Shown piece after piece: positions 8,218 to 15,902 of a stretch of DNA of 64,000 bases. Position 1 is the first letter of the stretch, and every line of letters starts with the position of its first letter. The notes beneath the pieces were generated by a model that did not search any database, had not been told where the DNA came from, and worked only from the letters and a program-made list of their open reading frames with translations. The position numbers and the translations under genes are program-made. This stretch comes from Blautia sp900556555 (GTDB lineage: Bacteria; Bacillota; Clostridia; Lachnospirales; Lachnospiraceae), in the NCBI GenBank assembly GCA_964250615.1, contig CAXUGM010000018.1; one strand, written 5' to 3'.

Positions 8218-8514
8218 ACAGAGAATCTTCCGGGATGAGTCCTTCCTTTAAAAACGCTGTCTGAATCCGTTCCAGCCACTGCTGCCGGATAACGATTCTG
8301 GGAGACAGAATCAGGCAGGGATGTCCCCCACGCCGGATCAGTTCAATGCCAAGTGTAGTTTTCCCTGCTCCCGGAGCAGCCACAATATGTATTTTTTATC
8401 TTCCAGGTAAGACTGGCTGGCTTCCAGTACCCGTGCCTGATAAGTGCGCCAGGTTCCATGAAAGGAGAGAATAGAATCATAGATGTTCATAATTTGCGAA
8501 GTCTCCTTTTCCAT
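8207..8514 (-). pseudogene. N-terminal fragment of a DEAD/DEAH-type helicase, frameshifted
   Basis: A minus-strand frame from ATG 8514 reads WRTYQARVLEA, typical of superfamily 2 helicase openings. After a run of six A residues (8392-8397 on the plus strand as T) the frame shifts, and the next frame gives Walker A AAPGAGKTTLG, IRRGG and ILSPRIVIRQQW. It then abuts the response-regulator remnant and ends at a TGA at 8207. All later helicase motifs are absent, so this is a truncated relic even if the homopolymer shift were a sequencing error. Confidence 0.7.
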
Positions 8515-8568
8515 TTATTTTGTTTTATCATACCATGGAAGAAGGTTCATTACAAAAGAATTTTGAAG

Positions 8569-9360
8569 CTAAAGCGGGCTTACCGCCCATAAATTGTTGA
8601 TCTGGTGTTCCAGGGTTTCATAATCCCATAATTGCCTGCTGCGTTCTTTGCTGTTGGGGTCATGGACACGGATCTGGCCATTTTCCGTACCTACCAGTAC
8701 AATGAAATGACCGGTGGTGGTGAAGTCTCCTGGCCGCATACTGCAGATGACCGGCATACCGGAATCCAAGGCACCGAGAACAGAGTCTTTGGATAGTGGT
8801 AATTCGCTGCTGGAAAGTCCGAACTGTCCGATTCCTTCGCTGATTAAAGACCAGCTGCTGCCGGAGCCAGGAACATAATAGCCATTTTCGTCTGCAAATT
8901 GTGCAACCGTGTAAGGGGTAATACTGTTATCTCCGGTAAGGCCAGCAACAACCATGGAAATCACGGTAGGGGCACATCCATTTACTGCAATACAGTTGTT
9001 TCCGTAATTGCCGTAACCCCAGCGTTCATCCCACTGTAGTAAAAGTGGAAATTCTCCTTTTTTTACATGGCCTATGGTATCTGCGAAAACCTGCCCTTTT
9101 TTCTCAGGATATCCCTCTACAAAGTCCAGCATATCCGGATTTCTGGAAAGCATGTCCAAAAGCTCTTCCGGATAAGTATCGGTTTCTTTCAGTATAGCAT
9201 TGACCTTTGCACGGGCTGGCTGTATGCTGCACCCGGTCAGCCTGCTGCTTAAATAGGTAATGCATCCAATTCCACAATAGGCCACAGTCAGAAATACCAG
9301 AATTCCAGATAAAATATGCAGCCTTCTTTTCCTTCTTCTTCTTTTTTGTATTGCTCTCAA
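8569..9360 (-). CDS. C39-like cysteine peptidase family protein, membrane-anchored
   Basis: About 263 residues if started at TTG 9360, or 283 from GTG 9420. A very basic N-terminus (arginine/lysine run) is followed by one hydrophobic segment, so the bulk is probably outside the cell. The C-terminal half matches Peptidase_C39_2: catalytic Cys in NGCAPTV (residue 129 from the TTG), His in TTGHFI (218) and Asp in VHDPNS (234). A GGATGG-type site supports the TTG start weakly; the start is uncertain. Such proteins are unlinked to bacteriocin export here and their substrates are unknown. Confidence 0.75.
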   Translation of the reverse strand: MRAIQKRRRRKRRLHILSGILVFLTVAYCGIGCITYLSSRLTGCSIQPARAKVNAILKETDTYPEELLDMLSRNPDMLDFVEGYPEKKGQVFADTIGHVKKGEFPLLLQWDERWGYGNYGNNCIAVNGCAPTVISMVVAGLTGDNSITPYTVAQFADENGYYVPGSGSSWSLISEGIGQFGLSSSELPLSKDSVLGALDSGMPVICSMRPGDFTTTGHFIVLVGTENGQIRVHDPNSKERSRQLWDYETLEHQINNLWAVSPL

Positions 9361-9517
9361 AATAAAACACCATCCTTTTTCCTTGCGTATAGAAACAAGA
9401 GGTCTTGTTCTTGTAAACACTATAGCAAAGAAGAAAAGGATGATGTTTAAGGTTCTCTTGTGAAATTCCTAAGATTTTATTAATATATTTATTTGTGTGA
9501 AAATTCTTTACCAGCTT

Positions 9518-10264
9518 TTACCCAAACACTTGCTTTAGCAAAGCCACAATATCATCATTTTTCAATCCATACATTTTCAATGAATTCTGGTCAAATGGAT
9601 CCTGCTCCAATGAATCAATAAACATATGGATATCTTCATTCACAGATACAGGCAAACCGATTGCTTTCTCTAGCATAAGTTCTGAAGCAATACGCAGAAT
9701 ATCTTTCTTATGTTTCTTAATATCGCTGGAATCAACGGTTCCACCAGCTTTTTTTCTTTCCATCAGATCAAGATACGCTTTTGCCTTGAAAAGGATAATC
9801 GATTCTGGTCTGAGAACAGAGAGTCCGCTTCTCACAACTTTTCCATCCAAAAGTGCTTTGTAATAATCATCGTCTAGAAGAATTGCTGACAGACTGGAAA
9901 TCTCGTCATCAATATGAATCGGTGTTATTCCCTCAGCATTTTTCAACTCAAAGTCACTTCTACAAAATAACTCAATCATTTTCGGAAACGAATCTTCTTC
10001 TGGTTTATCAAATCTGTAAAATTGAGGTTTGCCACTATTTGTTGCTTTGTTTCGGTATTTTCCGGCTACAATGAAATTCCAGAATCTTTCTCCAAATTCT
10101 GGAGTCAGTGCTTCAATAATCAAAACCATATCCAGATCTCTTGTCGCCCTGAAATTCACTTCATTACTTTCAAACACAATATCACATGCAGCACCTCCGA
10201 TCAGTACATACTGATCTTCATAATCTGCAAAGTACTTACGAAATATATCTAATCCCTTGACCAT
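9518..10264 (-). CDS. AbiEii-like nucleotidyltransferase (putative toxin)
   Basis: The 248-residue protein has the minimal nucleotidyltransferase signature: GGAA (23-26) followed by RATRDLDM with the DxD pair at 43-45, as in AbiEii/AbiGii-type abortive-infection toxins. Its GTG-free ATG at 10264 is preceded by GGAGG that lies inside the upstream wHTH gene, and the two genes overlap by 16 bases, a sign of tight translational coupling as expected for toxin-antitoxin or effector-regulator pairs. Family-level call; actual toxicity and target are inference. Codon and base use look more AT-rich than flanking genes, hinting at acquisition. Confidence 0.7.
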   Translation of the reverse strand: MVKGLDIFRKYFADYEDQYVLIGGAACDIVFESNEVNFRATRDLDMVLIIEALTPEFGERFWNFIVAGKYRNKATNSGKPQFYRFDKPEEDSFPKMIELFCRSDFELKNAEGITPIHIDDEISSLSAILLDDDYYKALLDGKVVRSGLSVLRPESIILFKAKAYLDLMERKKAGGTVDSSDIKKHKKDILRIASELMLEKAIGLPVSVNEDIHMFIDSLEQDPFDQNSLKMYGLKNDDIVALLKQVFG

Positions 10265-11220
10265 ACATACTCCTCCAACATTTGATTCATTGAAATATTT
10301 ATTCTCTCGTCTTCTTGCTCTTCTTTTGTCATTGATAACATTACGCTCAATGGATCCTGCATTCTTTTACCGTCAAATTCAATGAAATAACCAAGTTCTA
10401 AAACGATGCAGCCGATTTCTTCTGACATTCTAACGTGCCTTGCCGTTTTAACCCCACTGTCTTTTAATTCTTTTTTCGTCACTCCATAAGTAGGATACTC
10501 ATTATCAGATAACAATGAATACTCACATAAAGCCGAAATACCTGCCTTTTTATTAAGACCAATATTCTCGTTAAGAACAAATCTTCGAATCACTGGATTT
10601 CTTAACGCACCCACAGTTTGATTCCAAAATTTCTTCAGATTATCTGGTACTGTAATTACTCTGGATTTTCCCTTCATACTTAGCACATCAATATTGAGGT
10701 ATTCCAGTTCATCAAAGCATCTGCTCGCAGACATTCTTGATACCCCTAATCGTTCTGCCGCCTTAGAAACCTTTACATTATTCCATCTTTCATAGATTGC
10801 TACCAATAACATTTTCTGTGTCAAGAATGAAATCAAATGTACTGGTGCCAATTCTCTCTCATTAGCATTACTGAGCAGGTATCCTATGAACGGAAGAAAT
10901 AGCTGTTTTCCATCTATCACAAAAGGAATGCCCTCTTCCATTAGCTTTTCTTTGATATAAAAAGTTGTTTGATCAAGAAATATCGCACAGTTTAATCCGG
11001 CTGTCTTTTCAACTCTTGCCCTGTCTTTTCGGAGCATAACAAGTCCAGTCTCGATTTTGGGGTGCATAGCCATCCATGACACTCCATTGGTTTCAACTAT
11101 AAAGATGTCATATCTTCCACGATACGCCAACGGTAGTTTCCCGAATATTTGCTTATCTTCTTTTATCGTAACATTTTGTCGTAATGCTTTTTCTAAGAAC
11201 TCTTTCAATATAATCACCAT
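10249..11220 (-). CDS. Winged-helix DNA-binding protein, partner of the nucleotidyltransferase
   Basis: A 323-residue protein with a helix-turn-helix near the middle (about residues 150-175: SKAAERLGVSRMSASRCF), likely a MarR-like winged helix, flanked by N- and C-terminal parts I do not recognise. The N-terminal 110 residues contain an RYDIFIVE/DRARV pattern. In AbiE systems the first gene is a winged-helix repressor/antitoxin; the placement fits but the size and sequence are unlike classic AbiEi. No clear ribosome site precedes ATG 11220; a TTG at 11208 behind GGTGAT is an alternative. Confidence 0.6.
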   Translation of the reverse strand: MVIILKEFLEKALRQNVTIKEDKQIFGKLPLAYRGRYDIFIVETNGVSWMAMHPKIETGLVMLRKDRARVEKTAGLNCAIFLDQTTFYIKEKLMEEGIPFVIDGKQLFLPFIGYLLSNANERELAPVHLISFLTQKMLLVAIYERWNNVKVSKAAERLGVSRMSASRCFDELEYLNIDVLSMKGKSRVITVPDNLKKFWNQTVGALRNPVIRRFVLNENIGLNKKAGISALCEYSLLSDNEYPTYGVTKKELKDSGVKTARHVRMSEEIGCIVLELGYFIEFDGKRMQDPLSVMLSMTKEEQEDERINISMNQMLEEYVWSRD

Positions 11221-11286
11221 TTTTAAATCTATAACTATTTTTATGTTACATTTTTAATTTATCATGTTTTTCATTTTTTTTCAATA

Positions 11287-11329
11287 TACAAAAACCAGCC
11301 CACCGATTCTATTAGAATCAGTCAGCTGG
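11287..11329 (-). terminator. Rho-independent terminator after the VanS-like gene
   Basis: On the minus strand CCAGC (11325-11329) pairs with GCTGG (11295-11299), with inner GATTC/GAATC, followed by TTTTTG. It ends the vanRS-like transcript; a possible promoter for the AbiE-like pair (TTGAAA, 17 bases, TAAATT) begins directly after it. Confidence 0.8.
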
Positions 11330-11348
11330 CGTACAGAAACCTCTCTGG

Positions 11349-12512
11349 CTATGATAGTTGTTCTTTCACCGGAAGTTCCACCTGGAACACGGTTTTTTCA
11401 TCGCTGCTGCTGGCGGATATTTTTCCACCATGAAGTTCCACAATTTCTTTGGCAATGGCAAGTCCCAGACCGGCACCTCCGGTATTCGTCCGTCTTGCTT
11501 CATCCAGACGGAAAAATTTCTCAAAAATCGAGTTCAGCTTCTGCTGTGGAATGGTTTTTCCGTGATTTTCAAAAGAAATGATTGCCATATTCTGTTCATA
11601 CCGGCCGGAAATGGTAATCTCGCTTCCCTCATAGCTGTACGCTACTGCGTTTTTCAAAATATTATTAAATACTCTCGCCAGCTTATCCCCATCTCCATAC
11701 ACAGACAAGGTTTCATCTATCTGAAGGTTTGCGGTATTTCCATGGGCAGACAGGATGGGATAAAACTCCTCTGCCATCTGCATCAGCATGTAAGCCAAAT
11801 CCAGATGTTCTTTTTCTAAAAGCATGTTGTGAAGATTAAATTGTGTAATCTCGAAAAACTGCTCGATCAGGGTTTCCAGCCGTTCTGCTTTGGTCAGTGC
11901 CACATGGATATATTTTTCTTTCTGTGCCTCCGGCATATCCGGTGCTTCATCTAAGAGGCTTAAATATCCCATGACAGAAGTGAGTGGTGTTTTTAAGTCA
12001 TGGGCCAGATAGGTAATCAGATCACTCTTTCTCTGGGATTCTTCCTTTAAAATTTGCTCCTGCTTTTGCATGTCCGTTTTCATCTGAAGCATCTGTGCAC
12101 CGATTTCCCGGCAGTTTTTTGGAAAAGCCACTTCCATCTCTAAATCATGCTTTCTGTAATTCTCAATCATTTCATTTAAAGAAGAAAGAATCTTGCTTTC
12201 TTTGATTTTTCCATACACATACATAGAAATAAGAATCAGTAAGACAATAAGAAGCACAGCAATAATCAGAAAAAAGAGCAAAAATTGTTTTAAGGCATAC
12301 CAGTGGATTTGGTCATAAGTCACGTATGCCTCCCGGGATGCGTCATAAACAGTCTGGGTTATTATGAAAGTATCTGCGAACCAGTCCCGGAAAAACCCAT
12401 TGATACCATAATCCATAAAAAGATAAAAGGCATATGCAAAAACACTGGTGATTCCAAGCACTACCAGGAAAATCCGTAACAAGTGGTGTTTAGTTTTCAA
12501 TTTTGTATCCAC
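11349..12512 (-). CDS. VanS-like sensor histidine kinase
   Basis: 387 residues with two membrane spans (about 12-32 and 76-99) bounding a short external loop, HAMP-like linker, a HisKA domain with His171 in AHDLKTPLTSV, and an HATPase domain with N box ILKNAV, the F/G2 boxes FEKFFR and GAGLGLAI. The sequence around the histidine is that of the VanS group, yet no vanH, vanA or vanX genes are present. It starts with GTG at 12512, overlapping the regulator gene by 23 bases. Confidence 0.88.
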   Translation of the reverse strand: MDTKLKTKHHLLRIFLVVLGITSVFAYAFYLFMDYGINGFFRDWFADTFIITQTVYDASREAYVTYDQIHWYALKQFLLFFLIIAVLLIVLLILISMYVYGKIKESKILSSLNEMIENYRKHDLEMEVAFPKNCREIGAQMLQMKTDMQKQEQILKEESQRKSDLITYLAHDLKTPLTSVMGYLSLLDEAPDMPEAQKEKYIHVALTKAERLETLIEQFFEITQFNLHNMLLEKEHLDLAYMLMQMAEEFYPILSAHGNTANLQIDETLSVYGDGDKLARVFNNILKNAVAYSYEGSEITISGRYEQNMAIISFENHGKTIPQQKLNSIFEKFFRLDEARRTNTGGAGLGLAIAKEIVELHGGKISASSSDEKTVFQVELPVKEQLS

Positions 12513-13185
12513 ACCCCCATACCGTTTTTATGTATTTTGGTTTTTCAAAGGAATCCTGCATTTTTTCTCTTAGATGCCGGATGTGAACCGTAATGGTGTT
12601 GTTATTTTTGCTGTAATATTCATCCTTCCAGATTTGATGAAATAATTCCTCTGAGCTGACCACACTTCCTTTGTTCTCACACAAGATGGCAAGGATTTCA
12701 AATTCTGTAGGGGTAAGAGACAGTGGCCGCTCATTTAAGCTGCATTCATGGGTTTTGCGGTTCAGCACTAATCCATGATGGACAAAGAGATCCTGATTCT
12801 GTTCCGGCCCCTGATTGTAACGGGTATATCTGCGAAGCTGTGCTTTTACCCTGGCAACCAGTTCCAAAGGAAGAAAAGGTTTGGTGATATAGTCATCTGC
12901 TCCAAGGGTAAGGCCGGTAATCTTGTCGATTTCTGTTCCTTTTGCCGTGAGCATGATAATAGGATAATGATGGTGTTCACGGATTTTTCTGCACAGCTTT
13001 AGCCCGTCAATGACAGGCATCATAATATCCAGCACGGCAAGGTCTATGGACTGGCTGTTGATACATTCCAATGCTTTTTCAGAAGAATAAAATTTAAACA
13101 CCCGGAATCCCTCGTTTTCTAAATATAAGGTCACCAAATCCGCAATTTCTTTTTCGTCATCTACAACCAGTATTTGTTCTCTCAT
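12490..13185 (-). CDS. VanR-like OmpR-family response regulator
   Basis: A 231-residue regulator: receiver domain with acidic DDE (9-11), phospho-acceptor Asp53 in VLDIMMP, Lys in TKPF, then a winged-helix DNA-binding domain ending in VWGCGYKIEN. Target genes are not evident. The ATG follows GAAAGGAAC, and the gene starts only 16 bases after the folBK stop with no terminator between, so it is probably read through from the folate operon. Confidence 0.92.
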   Translation of the reverse strand: MREQILVVDDEKEIADLVTLYLENEGFRVFKFYSSEKALECINSQSIDLAVLDIMMPVIDGLKLCRKIREHHHYPIIMLTAKGTEIDKITGLTLGADDYITKPFLPLELVARVKAQLRRYTRYNQGPEQNQDLFVHHGLVLNRKTHECSLNERPLSLTPTEFEILAILCENKGSVVSSEELFHQIWKDEYYSKNNNTITVHIRHLREKMQDSFEKPKYIKTVWGCGYKIEN

Positions 13186-13201
13186 AGACCGTTCCTTTCG
13201 T

Positions 13202-14026
13202 TTAATCCGTCAATGCTTCCAGTAATTCCGTCACTGTTTTCTGATAAACAGGGTGGCGTTTGTAAGGAGCAATTTCAGACAATGGTTTTAATACAAATTC
13301 CCTTTTGTGCATCTCTACATGAGGAATAATCAGATCTTCCCTTTCCAGGATTTCATCATCATATAAAAGAATATCTAAATCCAGAGTTCTCGGTCCCCAG
13401 TGAATGAGCCGTTCCCGGTGGGCAGCCTGCTCTATTACATGAAGCTGCTCCAGCAATTCCTGGGGAGATAACAAGGTGTCAAGGGCAAGACAGGCATTTA
13501 AGAAGTCATCTTGTTCTACTCCGCCGTAAGGTTCTGTCACCAAATAAGAAGATACCTTTGCTACACGGCAGCCTTTTGCTTCCCCCAATGCGTTTACTGC
13601 CTGTTCTAAATATGCCTGTTTGTCTCCAAGATTTGAGCCAAGTCCCAAATAGGCTCTGTGCCAGAATCTTGTTATTTTTACAGACACGGTTTCCAGAGGA
13701 AGCCCTACCGGAGCCCAGGGTTTTTTCAGTTCCAGAGTCACACCCTTTAAAAGAGGATAATGAAGAAGCAATGCTTCGGCTAAATCCGCAGCTGCGGCTT
13801 CAATAAGCTTTCGGGTGTGCTTTTTGGTATAAGTGGTGATAAAATGGCTGACTTCTCCGTAATGTATGGATTCTTCCAGGCAATCTGTTTTTCCGGCTTT
13901 TCTGGTATCTACATACATGACAAGAGAAACCAGAAATTTCTGTCCAAGATTGGTTTCTTCCTGGAATACACCATGGTTCGCAAAAATTTCCAGGTTTTCT
14001 ATATGGATTTCATCGTATCCCATCAT
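13202..14026 (-). CDS. folK: Bifunctional dihydroneopterin aldolase / HPPK (FolB-FolK)
   Basis: Two folate enzymes in one 274-residue chain. Residues 1-118 are FolB (IHIENLEIFANHGVF, KLIEAAA), which cleaves dihydroneopterin to 6-hydroxymethyl-dihydropterin; residues about 122-274 are FolK (AYLGLGSNLGDK, then GPRTLDLDILLY), which pyrophosphorylates that product with ATP. The ATG overlaps the folP stop in an ATGA junction, so the enzymes are made together. Confidence 0.94.
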   Translation of the reverse strand: MMGYDEIHIENLEIFANHGVFQEETNLGQKFLVSLVMYVDTRKAGKTDCLEESIHYGEVSHFITTYTKKHTRKLIEAAAADLAEALLLHYPLLKGVTLELKKPWAPVGLPLETVSVKITRFWHRAYLGLGSNLGDKQAYLEQAVNALGEAKGCRVAKVSSYLVTEPYGGVEQDDFLNACLALDTLLSPQELLEQLHVIEQAAHRERLIHWGPRTLDLDILLYDDEILEREDLIIPHVEMHKREFVLKPLSEIAPYKRHPVYQKTVTELLEALTD

Positions 14027-14844
14027 AAGTTCTGCCCCTCTCTCATGATTGCCTGTGTCATGCGGATAGCTCTTAAATTCTCTTTTACATCATGGACACG
14101 GACAAAGGCTGCTTTTTTCTCCACGCCGAGCACCGTAGTTACCAGAGTTCCTTCCACTCTCTGATCAGAAGGCAGGTCTAAAGCTGTGCCGATCACGGAT
14201 TTTCTGGAAGTAGCCAGAAGTACCGGATAGCCAAGTTCCACCAGACGTTCCAGGTGATGAATGGCAATGAGGTTATGCTCATAGGTTTTGCCGAATCCAA
14301 CACCCGGATCTAAAATAATCTGTTCATCCTTGATGCCAGCTTCTTTGGCAATGGCAAGAGATTCTCTCATATCTGCACACATATCATCCAAAAAATTATC
14401 ATATTCTGCTTTGTCACGGTTATGCATCAGACAGCAGGGAACTTGATACTTGGCAATTAAATCTGCTACTTTCCGGTCATATTTCAGTCCCCAGATATCA
14501 TTTACCAGATCCGCACCTGCCTGTAAGGCGGCTTCGACTACCTGGCTTTTATAACTGTCAATGGATACCGGAATATCGAATTCTTTTTTGATCATTTCAA
14601 TCACCGGGACGACACGCTGGATTTCTTCTTCGATGGTAATCTGAACGTGTCCGGGTCTGGTAGATTCCCCGCCTACATCAATGATGGCAGCACCTTCTGC
14701 AATCATATCTTTTGTGTGCTGTCTTGCTTTTTCCAGATCATTCCATTTTCCTCCGTCTGAGAAAGAATCTGGGGTAACATTTAAAATTCCCATAACATAA
14801 CAGTCATGTTCTACATCAAACATACGGTTTCCTATTTTCATCAT
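14023..14844 (-). CDS. folP: Dihydropteroate synthase
   Basis: The 273-residue TIM-barrel enzyme joins hydroxymethyl-dihydropterin pyrophosphate to p-aminobenzoate. It has both family signatures: ILNVTPDSFSDGG (about 20-32) and the loop GGESTRPG, plus SIDSYKSQV and the pterin-site GFGKTYEHN. It is the sulfonamide target. GAGGAAC lies before ATGATG; either ATG may be used. Confidence 0.95.
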   Translation of the reverse strand: MMKIGNRMFDVEHDCYVMGILNVTPDSFSDGGKWNDLEKARQHTKDMIAEGAAIIDVGGESTRPGHVQITIEEEIQRVVPVIEMIKKEFDIPVSIDSYKSQVVEAALQAGADLVNDIWGLKYDRKVADLIAKYQVPCCLMHNRDKAEYDNFLDDMCADMRESLAIAKEAGIKDEQIILDPGVGFGKTYEHNLIAIHHLERLVELGYPVLLATSRKSVIGTALDLPSDQRVEGTLVTTVLGVEKKAAFVRVHDVKENLRAIRMTQAIMREGQNL

Positions 14845-14857
14845 CCTGTTGTTCCTC

Positions 14858-15340
14858 CTATACGGTAAGTATCAGATTCTTTTTTTCACTGCTCCAGTTG
14901 CAGTCTTTCTGGGCATCACAAAACAGGCAGGCACGGGACTTTTTGTCACTGCGGTAAAGCAGTCCTGCCAGAGAATTTTTTGTTTCTGTGTCCTTTGTTC
15001 TGTGCTGTAAAATAGCAGAGAGAATCTGTTCCTGTTCTTCCTGGGTAAACCCGCAGTCTTTCAAAATTTCTTCTGCCAGCATGGCACTTCCCTTGTCATG
15101 TGGAATCTGTTCTGTATATTGCAGATGTCTTCCGATATCATGGAGCATGGCAGCGGCATAGATCAGTTCTTTTGAAATCCCAAGGCCCTGCTCCAGGTTT
15201 TCAATCCAGGAAAGTCTTGCCACATCTAAAAAGTGCGGAATATTATGCCTGCAAAAGATTCGCTGCTGCTCCAGAGCCTGAATCTTCTTTACACTTTCTA
15301 CCCAGAGGGGATGCTTGCAGATTTGATTGACACGCTCCAT
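14858..15340 (-). CDS. HD-domain phosphohydrolase in the folate operon
   Basis: 160 residues from ATG 15340, which follows GGAG and lies one base after the folE stop. It has an HD-type metal site: His in HNIPHFLDV, the HD pair in MLHDIGRH, and a later Asp. The C-terminus carries a CLFCDAQKDC cluster. The protein sits between folE and folP in a co-directed operon. Folate synthesis needs removal of phosphates from dihydroneopterin triphosphate between those steps, and no NudB-like enzyme is in the operon; this protein is a candidate (inference). It could instead act on another nucleotide. Confidence 0.8.
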   Translation of the reverse strand: MERVNQICKHPLWVESVKKIQALEQQRIFCRHNIPHFLDVARLSWIENLEQGLGISKELIYAAAMLHDIGRHLQYTEQIPHDKGSAMLAEEILKDCGFTQEEQEQILSAILQHRTKDTETKNSLAGLLYRSDKKSRACLFCDAQKDCNWSSEKKNLILTV

Positions 15341-15341
15341 C

Positions 15342-15902
15342 TCAGCTTCTCCTCTCCAGCATACGGTAAAACTGGTTCTGAAGTTTTTCATCCTGGTCGA
15401 AAACACCTCTTGTTACCACGGTAACTGTCTTTGTGCCAGGTTTTTTGATGCCGCGCATGGTCATACACATATGCTCTGCTTCAATAAGCACCATAACACC
15501 TTTAGGATTTAATTCTTCCATGAACACGTCAGCAATCTGGGCGGTCAGCCGTTCCTGAAGCTGAAAGCGTTTTGCAAATACTTCTACGGTTCTTGCAATT
15601 TTGCTAAGCCCCACGACTTCTCCGTTTGGAATATAGGCAATGGCTGCACTTCCGTAAAAAGGAAGCATATGATGCTCACAGAAAGAATAAAAATGGATAT
15701 CCTTTTCCAGAACCATGTCATTGTTGTTTACATGAAACCGTTTCCGCAAATGTTTTGCCGCATCATCGGTATAGCCGGCTGCCAGCTCTTCGTACATTCT
15801 TGCAATTCTGTCCGGTGTTTCTAAAAGCCCTTCTCTTTGAATATCTTCACCGATTCCTTCCAGAATCAGTTTCACGCCTTCCTGTATTTTGTTTTTATCC
15901 AT
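15342..15902 (-). CDS. folE: GTP cyclohydrolase I
   Basis: A 186-residue enzyme converting GTP to 7,8-dihydroneopterin triphosphate, the first folate step. It shows the zinc/active-site CEHHMLPFYG, AYIPNGEVVGLSK, QERLT and the late CMTMRGI with the second zinc cysteine. It overlaps the end of folC by 8 bases. Confidence 0.96.
   Translation of the reverse strand: MDKNKIQEGVKLILEGIGEDIQREGLLETPDRIARMYEELAAGYTDDAAKHLRKRFHVNNNDMVLEKDIHFYSFCEHHMLPFYGSAAIAYIPNGEVVGLSKIARTVEVFAKRFQLQERLTAQIADVFMEELNPKGVMVLIEAEHMCMTMRGIKKPGTKTVTVVTRGVFDQDEKLQNQFYRMLERRS

Noticed and set aside
7820..8568. Functional small genes in the larB-C39 gap
   Set aside because: All frames there are interrupted pieces of larger families, so they were recorded as pseudogenes.
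11349..13185. Vancomycin resistance cluster
   Set aside because: Only VanR/VanS-like genes are present; no vanH, van ligase or vanX, so no resistance can be inferred.
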